Below, in pieces: positions 1 to 7,259 of a stretch of DNA of 8,160 nucleotides. Under the pieces are notes generated by a model. That model was not told the DNA's origin, did not search any database, and saw nothing but the letters and a program-made list of their open reading frames with translations. Source of the stretch: Conexibacter sp. (lineage in GTDB: Bacteria; Actinomycetota; Thermoleophilia; Solirubrobacterales; Solirubrobacteraceae). Positions within the stretch are counted from its first letter, which is position 1. Each line of letters begins with the position of its first letter. The stretch covers positions 1 to 8,160 of the forward strand of contig JAOPZD010000024.1 in the NCBI GenBank assembly GCA_025964295.1. The letters run 5' to 3'. A program made the translations under genes and the position numbers.

Positions 1-98
1 CCGATCAGGCCGTGCAGGAGCAGCGGGAAGATCACGAAGAACACGACCACAAGGCCGAAGGTGGCCTTGAACGGGCTGAGGGCGATGACGAGCGACAT
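1..98 (-). CDS. N-terminus of a hydrophobic, probably membrane protein (partial, runs off the window)
   Basis: Reading the minus strand from the ATG at 98-96 gives an open frame to the window edge, beginning MSLVIALSPFKATFGLVVVF and continuing hydrophobic as FVIFPLLLHGLIG. About residues 11-32 form one strong transmembrane segment, so this is a membrane protein or one with an N-terminal anchor. The ATG lies 12 nt after the stop of the upstream lysyl-oxidase-family gene. An AGGTAGGA purine stretch overlaps that stop about 10 nt from the ATG and can serve as the ribosome binding site, so the two genes are probably co-transcribed and translationally coupled. Only 32-33 residues are visible, so family and function cannot be assigned. 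Confidence 0.6.
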   Translation of the reverse strand, partial: MSLVIALSPFKATFGLVVVFFVIFPLLLHGLI

Positions 99-110
99 GC
101 GCCGCGAATC

Positions 111-929
111 CTACCTCCCAGAAGGGCAGCCGCGCGGCGCGACGCTGCCCTGGCGCGGCGGTAGCCGGATCACCCGCTCGCCGATGTTGTTGTCCTCGTG
201 CTGCTCGACGAGGTCGCCGAGCGGATCGGCGCGGTGCACGAACGCGAAGCACCCGCGCAGGCCGGTCACGCTGATCCAGTTCTCGTGGTAGGTCGAGGGG
301 TAGATGTCCGCCCAGCCGGGGGAGACGCCGAGGCGCAGCTCCCGGCGGCCGAAGCTCTGGCTACACGCGGGATAGACGCGCCGCCGCGGCGAGCGCTTCC
401 ACGACCGCACCCGCCGCAGATCGCGAAGGCAGTAGGACAGCTTCGGCCCGGTGCGCTGCAACTTGGCGCGTGAGCCGTCGGGATTCAGGCTCCACAGCTC
501 GAAGCGCGCCGCCCGCCAGAACTTCCAGTAGTGCCCCTGGCCCGGGATGGCCTTCCAGTAGACCGAGCCCGCCATCGGGAAGAAGACCGGCGCCCCAGCA
601 CGGTTGCGGATGACCTGCGTCGCCTCCGCGAACCGGTAGCCGCTGGTCTTCGGGTTGCCCGTGTGCCGCGCGCGGAGCTCCAGCGGCCCGCTGCCGACGT
701 TGACGATCCGGTTGGTCGCCAGCAGCCGCACGACCTTGCCGACCTTTCGGACGCGCAGATCCGTCGGCGGCGCCATCCGCAGATCCGGGCACTTCAGCTG
801 CAGGACCACGTCGTTGCACGGGTTGGTGTCCGGCGGCGGGACGGGCGCCTGCCCGGCCGCCGGCGCGGCCGCGGCGATCGCGGAGCTGCTGAGGACGGCG
901 GCGACGGCAACGGCGCGACGGAACGGCAT
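111..929 (-). CDS. Secreted lysyl-oxidase-family (PF01186-like) protein with degraded copper motif
   Basis: From the ATG at 929 the product is 272 residues. It opens with MPFRRAVAVAAVL followed by an alanine-rich stretch, a signal peptide with probable cleavage after the AAAAPAAGQA region, so the mature protein is likely extracellular. The body matches bacterial lysyl-oxidase-family proteins: a GPLELRA strand, GHYWKFWRAARFELW (about residues 132-146), GPKLSYCLRD, GVSPGWADIYPSTYHENWI, VTGLRGCFAFVHRADP and a late E-DNN motif. Six cysteines in the mature part could form disulfides. True lysyl oxidases bind copper through a histidine cluster (HxHWH-like in bacteria). Here only one histidine (about residue 133) remains at that place, so copper-dependent amine oxidation is doubtful. 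The frame stays open upstream to a TTG at 1010 and an ATG at 965. I chose 929 because the signal peptide begins there and because a start at 1010 would leave no promoter space beside the divergent gene at 1011. The family is fairly sure; enzymatic activity is not. Confidence 0.75.
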   Translation of the reverse strand: MPFRRAVAVAAVLSSSAIAAAAPAAGQAPVPPPDTNPCNDVVLQLKCPDLRMAPPTDLRVRKVGKVVRLLATNRIVNVGSGPLELRARHTGNPKTSGYRFAEATQVIRNRAGAPVFFPMAGSVYWKAIPGQGHYWKFWRAARFELWSLNPDGSRAKLQRTGPKLSYCLRDLRRVRSWKRSPRRRVYPACSQSFGRRELRLGVSPGWADIYPSTYHENWISVTGLRGCFAFVHRADPLGDLVEQHEDNNIGERVIRLPPRQGSVAPRGCPSGR

Positions 930-998
930 GGCCAGGCGGGAGTCTGCCGCATAGCCGGTTGGCATGGGCTCGTCGTCCGCCGGGCCGGTGCTCGCGAC

Positions 999-1004
999 TA
1001 ATCT
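999..1004 (+). promoter_or_regulatory. Putative -10 box of a leaderless transcript for the membrane protein gene
   Basis: TAATCT stands in a GC-rich 81-nt divergent intergenic region and ends 6 nt before the GTG at 1011. Transcription starting about 7 nt downstream of a -10 hexamer would begin at the GTG itself, giving a leaderless mRNA, which is common in Actinobacteria. No Shine-Dalgarno-like sequence precedes the GTG, which agrees. I see no convincing -35 element at the expected distance. Confidence 0.35.
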
Positions 1005-1010
1005 CGCCAA

Positions 1011-2756
1011 GTGATCACCGCTCGACGCTGCTCAGCGCTCGTCCAGGCCGGTGGCGCGGGACTGCTCATCCTGCTCCTCGCGCGTCCGCTGCTCTTCGGT
1101 GGCTCCAGTCGAGGTACGGACTTCTACACGCACTACTGGTACATGTGGCACCAGAGTGAGGCACTGCGCCACGGCGGCCCATCGCTCTTCCTCCACGACA
1201 CCACGGCGGTCTTCGCCCCGTTGTACGCCTTCTACGGCGGAACGCTGTACGTCCTCACGGGCGCGCTGAGCATCGTGCTCGGCTCTCCCGCCCACGCCTA
1301 CGTCCTGACCTACCTGCTCGCCTTCGCCGCGTCCTACGGCGGATGGTGGTGGCTCGCCCGGCAGGCCGGCATCCGCGGCCTGCCGGCGCACGCCCCGGGC
1401 GTGGTGTTCGTCACGTCGGCCTACGCGATCACGCTGCTCTACCTGCGTGGGGACTGGCCCGAGCACGTCGCGGTGTCGATGCTCCCGCTGCTGGTGGCAT
1501 CGGGGCTCAGTGTCCTGTGGGCAGATCGGCTGCGACCGTGGCCTGCCGCGGCCCTCGCCATCAGCTGCCTGCTGTTCACCGGCAGCCACAACCTGACGCT
1601 CCTGTGCGGTGTGACGGTCCTCGCGACGCTGACGGCCCTGGTGCTCGTCTGCATCCCTGAGGCGCGGAGTCGCGTCCGCCTCAGCGGGCTCGCGCGGCTC
1701 GGGGCGCTGGTGGTCCCGACCCTGTTGGTCAACGCGTGGTTCCTCCTTCCAGACGTCGCGTACCAGTCGCAGACGATCGTCTCGGCGATGCGCCCGACCT
1801 GGGTGTACTTCCTCCATCTCTTCGGGTGGTACGTGACGGCGCCCAAGCTGTTCGCGTTGGACCGCGGCACAGCCGATGCCTCGGTCCCGCACCTCTCCTT
1901 CGCCCTGCCGGTGCTCGCCATGGCCTGGATCGTCGTGGCCGCCGGGACAGCCCGTCCGCGCCTCCGGGATCCGTGGTTCCGGTTCTTGCTCGTGCTTGCG
2001 GCCATCGCGGCCGGCCTCGTGGTCGTGATGACGCACGTCGAGCTCCTGTGGGGGCCGTTCGCGATGATCCAGTTCTCCTACCGGCTGGAGAGCTACATCA
2101 ACCTGATGGTGAGCGGGATGGTGCTGGCCGGCCTCGTCCTGCTCGGTGCGCGCCGAACCGCGGCGCGTCGGGCCTGTACATGGGCGCTGGCACCGATCGC
2201 GGCAGTCTCGATCGTCCTCGCCGCCGGGCAGTCGATCGTGCATGTCGATCCGTCGACCTACGCGGAATGGCATGACTACCCGAGCTTCTACACGGCGAAG
2301 TCGGCGCCGAACGTGGGCAACTTCTCGGAGGGGCACGTGCCGGCGTTCGCCGATGCCGGCTCCGGCGGCCCGCGGGTGACCTTCCGGCCTCAGGCGATCC
2401 GGGACGGCCGCGTCTCGGCCACGGTGCGGGCGCCTTCCGGCAGCTACGTCCTGACGAACATCGCCGGCGTGTGGCCGCTCCTGCGCCTGTCGGGTGCCCG
2501 GTTCGTCGGCGTCAACGAGACGGGGCGCGCGGTCGTCCAACTCGATGCCGACGCGACGGCGGTCAGCACGCTCACCGTCGCGGCGGCGACCCCGCCTGCC
2601 GTCGCGATCGGGCGCCTGCTGTCGTTCCTCGGGATCGCGGGCCTGGTCGCGAACTTCGTCGTCATGGCCGTGCGGGCCCGCCGCCGCCGGCATCGGCGCA
2701 CCGACAGCGCGTCGCGCCGCGACGAGGCGGTGGCTCCCGAGCCCGTGGCGGTCTGA
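1011..2756 (+). CDS. Polytopic membrane protein, YfhO / PTPS-related, GT-C glycosyltransferase-like
   Basis: The product has 581 residues with about twelve hydrophobic segments: roughly 10-30, 73-90, 97-117, 128-145, 152-170, 178-213 (one or two), 229-247, 265-282, 296-313, 323-340, 365-379, 391-408 and a last one at 535-555. A soluble, probably extracytoplasmic domain lies at about 411-533, and the tail (556-572) is arginine-rich and cytoplasmic. After the first membrane segment comes GTDFYTHYW with D37 and H41, the position where GT-C-type enzymes carry a catalytic or metal-binding acidic residue. RGDWPEHVAVSMLPLLV (146-162) and a later QFSYRLE (354-360) match conserved blocks of the YfhO and 6-pyruvoyl-tetrahydropterin-synthase-related membrane families. 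Those families are thought to use polyprenyl-phosphate sugars to glycosylate cell-surface polymers or proteins; the substrate here is unknown. The GTG start is supported by the -10 box just upstream and by the first membrane segment starting within ten residues. It is divergent from the lysyl-oxidase-family gene. The name PTPS-related does not imply pterin chemistry. Confidence 0.75.
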   Translation: MITARRCSALVQAGGAGLLILLLARPLLFGGSSRGTDFYTHYWYMWHQSEALRHGGPSLFLHDTTAVFAPLYAFYGGTLYVLTGALSIVLGSPAHAYVLTYLLAFAASYGGWWWLARQAGIRGLPAHAPGVVFVTSAYAITLLYLRGDWPEHVAVSMLPLLVASGLSVLWADRLRPWPAAALAISCLLFTGSHNLTLLCGVTVLATLTALVLVCIPEARSRVRLSGLARLGALVVPTLLVNAWFLLPDVAYQSQTIVSAMRPTWVYFLHLFGWYVTAPKLFALDRGTADASVPHLSFALPVLAMAWIVVAAGTARPRLRDPWFRFLLVLAAIAAGLVVVMTHVELLWGPFAMIQFSYRLESYINLMVSGMVLAGLVLLGARRTAARRACTWALAPIAAVSIVLAAGQSIVHVDPSTYAEWHDYPSFYTAKSAPNVGNFSEGHVPAFADAGSGGPRVTFRPQAIRDGRVSATVRAPSGSYVLTNIAGVWPLLRLSGARFVGVNETGRAVVQLDADATAVSTLTVAAATPPAVAIGRLLSFLGIAGLVANFVVMAVRARRRRHRRTDSASRRDEAVAPEPVAV

Positions 2757-2795
2757 AGCGTCCGGGCGGTTTGCCTGCCCTGGGACACTGCCTCC

Positions 2796-3422
2796 ATGCA
2801 CGTCGCGGCACTCGGCTTCGGCCTCGGCTTCGTGGTCGCCGCCGCGATCGGCCCGATCTCGCTGCTGTGCATCCGCACGGTCTTCCGCGGGGCGCTCGGG
2901 ACGGGTGTCGCGATCGGCGCGGGGGCGGCGGTGGTCGATGCGACCTATGCGCTGCTCGGCGCGCTCGGCGCGGGGAAGCTGCTGGAGATCGATGCGCTCC
3001 AGCTCGCGCTCGGGCTCACCGGCGCGGTCGTGCTGGCGCTGCTGGGCGCCAGGACGCTGTGGTCGGCCTTCCGGGTCCGGCTCGGCGGCGAAGCGACCGA
3101 GGAGGTCGCGACGCCGGCCCGCGCGTTCCTCACCTCGCTGGCCGCCACCGCGTCGAACCCCTCCACGATCCTGAGCTGGGCCGCGGTGTTCGCGGCGGCG
3201 TCGACCGCCTCGCACGTCGACGGCACCGCCCAGACGCTCCTGCTGTGCGCCGGCGTCGGCACCGGGACGCTGACGTGGTTCACCACGCTCTCGCTGACCA
3301 TGGCCGCGATCCGCCACCGCATCGGCGACCGCCTCCTGAAGGTCATCGACATCGGCTCCGGCGTCGGCCTGCTGCTCTTCGCCGGCCTGCTCGGCACCCG
3401 CGCGGCGCGCGAGACCGCCTAG
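2796..3422 (+). CDS. LysE/RhtB-family transporter (amino acid or small-metabolite exporter)
   Basis: The 208-residue product is almost entirely hydrophobic, with about six membrane segments (roughly 3-23, 36-58, 68-88, 108-135, 145-170, 185-203), the usual length for the LysE/RhtB superfamily. Family marks are visible: IGPISLLCIRTVFRGALGTG near the N-terminus (G19, P20), a conserved-type aspartate D48 in the second helix, and NPSTILSW at 121-128 in the middle. Members export amino acids such as lysine, threonine or homoserine across the inner membrane; the substrate cannot be read from sequence. The ATG at 2796 lies 39 nt after the previous stop and has no Shine-Dalgarno sequence. A GACACT 6 nt upstream of it could be a poor -10 box, so the gene may have its own leaderless transcript or be read through from upstream. 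Its TAG stop overlaps the stop of the converging dehydrogenase gene. Confidence 0.88.
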   Translation: MHVAALGFGLGFVVAAAIGPISLLCIRTVFRGALGTGVAIGAGAAVVDATYALLGALGAGKLLEIDALQLALGLTGAVVLALLGARTLWSAFRVRLGGEATEEVATPARAFLTSLAATASNPSTILSWAAVFAAASTASHVDGTAQTLLLCAGVGTGTLTWFTTLSLTMAAIRHRIGDRLLKVIDIGSGVGLLLFAGLLGTRAARETA

Positions 3423-4177
3423 CGCCCCTCCTGCACCGCCGCCATCAGCGTCAGTCCGCCGTCGGCGACGAACGACGCGCCCGTCACGTACGACGCGCCC
3501 TCCGACGCCAGGAACGCGACCACCTCGGCGATCTCCTGCGCATGCCCGGGCCGCCCCAACGGGATCGCGGGACGCTCGATCGTCTCCGGGTCGACGTCCT
3601 CGTTGCCGGTCATCGGCGTCGCGATCTCGCCGGGCGCCACGGCGTTGACGGTGATCCCGTGCGGCGCGAGCTCCAAGGCCATCACCTTGGTCAGCAGGCC
3701 CAGGCCGCCCTTCGCGGCGCAGTAGGCCGCCGCGCCCGGCAGCGGCACGTGCTCGTGGACCGACGTGACGTTGACGATCCGCCCGCCGCGACTCGCGGCG
3801 ACCATCCGCCGCGCCGCCTCCTGCGCGCAGCAGAACGCGCCGGTCAGGTCGACCTCGAGCACCTCGCGCCACCGCGCGAGCTCCACCTCCAGGAACGGCG
3901 TCGCGTCGCCCGTCCCCGCGTTGTTGACGAGCACGTCCACGCCGCCGAGCGCGTCGGCCAGCGCGCCGACGACATCCGGGCCGCGGGCGGCGTCGCCGAG
4001 GTCCAGCCGCGCCACCTCCGCGCGGCGACCCGCCTCCCGGATCTCGGCGGCGGTCCCTTCCGCCCCTGCCTCGTCGCTGCGCCACGTCAGCCCCACGTCG
4101 AAGCCGCGCCGGGCGAGCAGGACGGCGGTGGCGCGGCCGATGCCGGAGTCCCCGGCGGTGACGATGGCGGTGGGCAT
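3419..4177 (-). CDS. Short-chain dehydrogenase/reductase (classical SDR)
   Basis: The 252-residue product has the full classical SDR set: nucleotide-binding TAGDSGIG at 7-14, NNAG at 85-88, catalytic S139, Y152 and K156 (YCAAK), N178 followed by PG at 182-183, and a C-terminal DGG at 239-241. The arginine in TWRSDE (residue 33), just after the second strand, suggests NADP(H) rather than NAD(H). TA replaces the usual TG at the start of the glycine motif. I recall a TASDSGIG-type SDR subgroup, so this looks like a subfamily trait and not a defect. It is a soluble cytoplasmic oxidoreductase; the substrate (a sugar, polyol, ketone or acyl derivative) is not predictable. The ATG at 4177 starts right before the Rossmann strand. 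The gene is divergent from the Rrf2 regulator across 71 nt, so that regulator's operator could also affect it. Its stop overlaps the LysE stop in CTAG. Confidence 0.9.
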   Translation of the reverse strand: MPTAIVTAGDSGIGRATAVLLARRGFDVGLTWRSDEAGAEGTAAEIREAGRRAEVARLDLGDAARGPDVVGALADALGGVDVLVNNAGTGDATPFLEVELARWREVLEVDLTGAFCCAQEAARRMVAASRGGRIVNVTSVHEHVPLPGAAAYCAAKGGLGLLTKVMALELAPHGITVNAVAPGEIATPMTGNEDVDPETIERPAIPLGRPGHAQEIAEVVAFLASEGASYVTGASFVADGGLTLMAAVQEGR

Positions 4178-4225
4178 CCCACCGCGCTGCCCGAACGCCG
4201 GACCGGCGAACCCGAGGTTCTCCGA

Positions 4226-4238
4226 CCTACGCGGTAGG
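4226..4238. promoter_or_regulatory. Candidate operator: perfect inverted repeat overlapping the Rrf2/suf promoter
   Basis: CCTAC-GCG-GTAGG is a perfect 5-bp inverted repeat with a 3-bp centre. It sits 10 nt before the regulator's ATG and covers the first four bases of the putative -10 box TAGGAT. Dimeric Rrf2 proteins bind short dyads and commonly repress their own operon. Location and symmetry suggest autoregulation by steric block, with possible effect on the divergent dehydrogenase gene. A 5-bp arm in GC-rich DNA can occur by chance, so this rests mainly on position. Confidence 0.4.
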
Positions 4239-4240
4239 AT
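4235..4240 (+). promoter_or_regulatory. Putative -10 box of the Rrf2-suf operon (leaderless start)
   Basis: TAGGAT fits the actinobacterial TANNNT -10 pattern and ends 8 nt before the ATG at 4249. Initiation about 7 nt downstream would place the 5' end within one or two nucleotides of the ATG, again giving a leaderless mRNA. No Shine-Dalgarno sequence precedes the ATG. A -35 element is not recognisable. Confidence 0.45.
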
Positions 4241-4248
4241 TACCCCTG

Positions 4249-4758
4249 ATGATCTTCACGACCAAGGCGGAGTACGGCGTGCGGCTCCTCGTGGAGCTGG
4301 GCCGCCAGCACGTCGGCGCAGGATCCCCGACCCCGGTGTCGCTCAAGGCGATCGCCGAGGCGGAGGAGCTGCCCCTCGCCTACCTCGAGCGGATCGTCGC
4401 CCTCCTCAAGAAGGCCGGCCTCGTCGAGGCCACGCGCGGCGCGCACGGCGGCTACCGCCTGACGCGCGAGCCCGCCGAGATCCACATGGACGAGGTCGTC
4501 CTCGCGCTCGAAGGCGGCGTCGCCCCGATGACGTGCTTCGTGGCCGAGGACGGGCAGTCCTCGCACGGTCGCGTCGTCTGCAACCACGAGGCCGACTCCG
4601 GCCACGGCTGCGCGACCAAGCTGCTGTGGACGCGCGTGCAGGGCGGCGTCGTCAAGGCGCTGGCCCAGACCACGCTCGCCGAGCTCGTCGCCTTCTCCAA
4701 CCGCCCGCCCCAGACCCAGACCGCGACGGCCGTCCAGAACGCCGCCGCCGTCGCCTGA
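4249..4758 (+). CDS. Rrf2-family transcriptional regulator (IscR-like), probable Fe-S sensor of the suf operon
   Basis: The 169-residue product begins MIFTTKAEYGVRLLVEL, the typical first helix of Rrf2 proteins. A winged helix-turn-helix follows: residues 30-58 (SLKAIAEAEELPLAYLERIV) and a wing RGAHGGYRL at 63-71. Three cysteines, C96, C111 and C121, lie in the region where IscR, NsrR and RsrR hold a [2Fe-2S] or [4Fe-4S] cluster, and the conserved block CATKLLWTRVQGGVVKAL comes after the third. Spacing is Cx14Cx9C, wider than the Cx5Cx5C of E. coli IscR; H106, H113 and H119 between or near them could act as extra ligands. It is first in the operon, 31 nt before sufC, so it most likely senses cellular Fe-S status and autoregulates the suf genes. 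Many Actinobacteria use the unrelated ArsR-type SufR at this position. The last 18 residues are low-complexity (Q, T, A) and probably disordered. Confidence 0.88.
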   Translation: MIFTTKAEYGVRLLVELGRQHVGAGSPTPVSLKAIAEAEELPLAYLERIVALLKKAGLVEATRGAHGGYRLTREPAEIHMDEVVLALEGGVAPMTCFVAEDGQSSHGRVVCNHEADSGHGCATKLLWTRVQGGVVKALAQTTLAELVAFSNRPPQTQTATAVQNAAAVA

Positions 4759-4789
4759 CCCCGAGAACCAAGAGAGACCTTCCACCTTC

Positions 4790-5558
<769 letters not shown>

Positions 5559-5560
<2 letters not shown>

Positions 5561-5563
5561 GGA
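5559..5563 (+). promoter_or_regulatory. Ribosome binding site of sufS overlapping the sufC stop
   Basis: GAGGA overlaps the last two bases of the sufC TGA and stands 5 nt before the sufS ATG at 5569. This fixes the sufS start and implies coupled translation of sufC and sufS. Confidence 0.65.
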
Positions 5564-5568
5564 CCATC

Positions 5569-6780
5569 ATGGCCGCCACCGCCCAGCTCGACGTCCGCGC
5601 CCAGTTCCCGACGCTCCAGCGTGAGGGGGTCGCCTACCTCGACAGCGCCGCCACGTCGCAGACGCCGGACGCCGTCCTGGCGGCGATGGACGACTACTAC
5701 CGCCACCACCGCGCCTCGGTGCACCGCGGGACCTACCCGCTGGCCGCCGAGGCGACCGACCTGTTCGAGGGCGCGCGGACCCGCATCGCGCGCTTCCTGA
5801 ACTGGCCCGAGCGCGACACCGTCTTCACCCGCAACGCGTCCGAGGCGCTCAACGTCGTCGCCCACGGCTGGGGCCGGCGCCACGTCGGCCGCGGGGACCG
5901 GATCCTGGTCACCCGCATGGAGCACCACTCCAACTTCGTGCCGTGGTGGATGCTGGCCCAGGAGGTCGGCGCCGAGCTGGTCGAGGTGCCGCTCGACGGC
6001 GAGGGCCTGCTCGACCTCGACGCGCTCGACGCGCTGCTGCCGGGCGCCAAGGTGCTCGCCTTCGCCCACGTCTCCAACGTCGTCGGGACGATCACCCCGG
6101 CCGCGGAGATCGTCCGGCGCGCGCGGGCCCACGGCGTCGTGACGGTCATCGACGGCTCGCAGGCCGTCCCGCAGATCCCGGTCGACCTCGGCGCCATCGA
6201 CGCCGACTTCTACGCCTGGACCGGCCACAAGGCCTACGGGCCCACGGGCGTCGGCATCCTGCACGGCCGCCACGACCTGCTGCTCGACACCGAGCCGCTG
6301 ATCGGCGGCGGGCACATGATCTCCAGCGTATCCTTCGAGGAGGTCCGCTGGGCCGCGCCGCCGGCGCGCTTCGAGGCGGGGACATCGGCGATCGCTGAGG
6401 TCATCGGCCTCGGCGCCGCGATCGACTGGCTCTCCGACCTCGGCATGGACAACGTCCGCGCCCACGAGCTCGAGCTGACCGCCTACGCGCTGGAGCGCCT
6501 CGGCGAGCAGGACGACGTGACGCTGCACGGCCCGCGCGACCCCGAGCAGCGCGGCGCGCTCGTCTCGTTCGCCCTCAAGGGCGTCCACCCGCACGACGTG
6601 TCCGAGATCCTCGGCCGCCGCGGCGTCTGCGTCCGCGCCGGCCACCACTGCGCCCAGCCGCTCATGCAGCACCTGGGCGAGTCGGCGACGACCCGCGCGT
6701 CGTTCGCCGTCCATTCGTCCCGCGAGGAGATCGACGCGCTCGTCGACGGCCTCGCGGAAGTCCGCCGCATCTTCGCCTAG
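5569..6780 (+). CDS. sufS: Cysteine desulfurase SufS (group II, PLP-dependent)
   Basis: The 403-residue product is full length for SufS. It converts L-cysteine to alanine and holds the sulfur as a persulfide. Visible landmarks are [11 protein letters not shown] (23-33), RNASEALN at 88-95, H119/H120 in [20 protein letters not shown] at 193-202 with D195 and Q198 contacting PLP, and the Schiff-base lysine K221 in [15 protein letters not shown]. The catalytic cysteine C361 lies in [11 protein letters not shown]. The stretch [11 protein letters not shown] contains H342, exactly 19 residues before C361, as in Bacillus subtilis SufS, where H342 swaps onto the SufU zinc during sulfur transfer. This fits the adjacent sufU and argues for a SufU-type rather than SufE-type partner. 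It is a cytoplasmic enzyme. An 8-nt gap from sufC and 10 nt to sufU mark a tight operon. Confidence 0.96.
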   Translation: MAATAQLDVRAQFPTLQREGVAYLDSAATSQTPDAVLAAMDDYYRHHRASVHRGTYPLAAEATDLFEGARTRIARFLNWPERDTVFTRNASEALNVVAHGWGRRHVGRGDRILVTRMEHHSNFVPWWMLAQEVGAELVEVPLDGEGLLDLDALDALLPGAKVLAFAHVSNVVGTITPAAEIVRRARAHGVVTVIDGSQAVPQIPVDLGAIDADFYAWTGHKAYGPTGVGILHGRHDLLLDTEPLIGGGHMISSVSFEEVRWAAPPARFEAGTSAIAEVIGLGAAIDWLSDLGMDNVRAHELELTAYALERLGEQDDVTLHGPRDPEQRGALVSFALKGVHPHDVSEILGRRGVCVRAGHHCAQPLMQHLGESATTRASFAVHSSREEIDALVDGLAEVRRIFA

Positions 6781-6785
6781 GGAGG
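6781..6785 (+). promoter_or_regulatory. Strong ribosome binding site of sufU
   Basis: GGAGG directly follows the sufS TAG and lies 5 nt before the sufU ATG at 6791. It is the best Shine-Dalgarno match on the plus strand in the window, suggesting that sufU is translated efficiently and in step with sufS. Confidence 0.75.
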
Positions 6786-6790
6786 CGCAA

Positions 6791-7228
6791 ATGGACGACC
6801 TGTACCGCGAGGAGATCCTCCAGCACTACAAGCGGCCCCACAACTGGGGGCCGATGGAGGCGCCGGATCTCGAGGCCGAGGACCACAACCCGCTCTGCGG
6901 CGACACGCTCAAGGTGATGCTGAAGATCGGCGACGACGACAAGGTCGCCGAGGTCCGCTTCGAGGGCCACGGCTGCGCGATCTCGCAGGCGAGCGCCTCG
7001 ATGGCCTCCGACGAGGTCGTCGGCATGCCCGTCGACGAGCTGCTCAAGCTCGACCGCGCGTTCGTGCTCGACCTGCTCGGGATCGACATCAGCGCGACGC
7101 GCATGAAGTGCGCGCTGCTGTCGCTGAAGGTCCTCAAGTCCGCCGGCCTCGGCCACGAGGTCGACTGGGAGCCGGCGACGCCGGAGGCGACCGCCCCGGC
7201 GTCCCCGTCCGAGCGCGACCGGGTCTAG
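6791..7228 (+). CDS. sufU: SufU-type zinc sulfurtransferase / scaffold-like protein lacking the SufU insertion
   Basis: The 145-residue product belongs to the IscU/SufU fold family. It starts [20 protein letters not shown], followed by the metal ligands C36 and D38 (NPLCGD), C62 ([13 protein letters not shown]) and C107 (RMKCALL). In SufU these residues bind zinc and accept sulfur from SufS, passing it to the SufBCD scaffold. The gap C62-C107 is 45 residues, like E. coli IscU (43) and shorter than B. subtilis SufU (62), so the insertion that usually defines SufU is missing. The third motif is SufU-like (RxKCALL) and lacks the IscU LPPVKxHC motif, so I keep the SufU name, also because the neighbouring SufS has H342. 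A short acidic/proline-rich tail (123-145) follows the last helix. It is the last gene of the operon, just before a strong hairpin. An IscU-like scaffold role cannot be excluded. Confidence 0.9.
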   Translation: MDDLYREEILQHYKRPHNWGPMEAPDLEAEDHNPLCGDTLKVMLKIGDDDKVAEVRFEGHGCAISQASASMASDEVVGMPVDELLKLDRAFVLDLLGIDISATRMKCALLSLKVLKSAGLGHEVDWEPATPEATAPASPSERDRV

Positions 7229-7259
7229 CGCGGGCGGCGCCGGCGCGGCCCTGGATGCG

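Noticed and set aside
930..1010. N-terminal extension of the lysyl-oxidase-family protein to the TTG at 1010 or the ATG at 965
   Set aside because: The extension would precede a clean signal peptide that begins at 929. The TTG would also abut the divergent GTG at 1011, leaving no promoter space.
1032..4085. A very long minus-strand open frame of about 1017 codons
   Set aside because: It is antisense to three well-supported genes or to their intergenic space, or in another frame of one of them. Its composition is extreme in R, G, A, D and E with no recognisable domain, as expected of a GC-rich shadow frame.
2471..4237. A long plus-strand open frame of about 588 codons over the end of the membrane protein gene, the exporter and the dehydrogenase
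   Set aside because: It is a low-complexity R/G/A-rich translation with no motif, overlapping genes that have clear family motifs.
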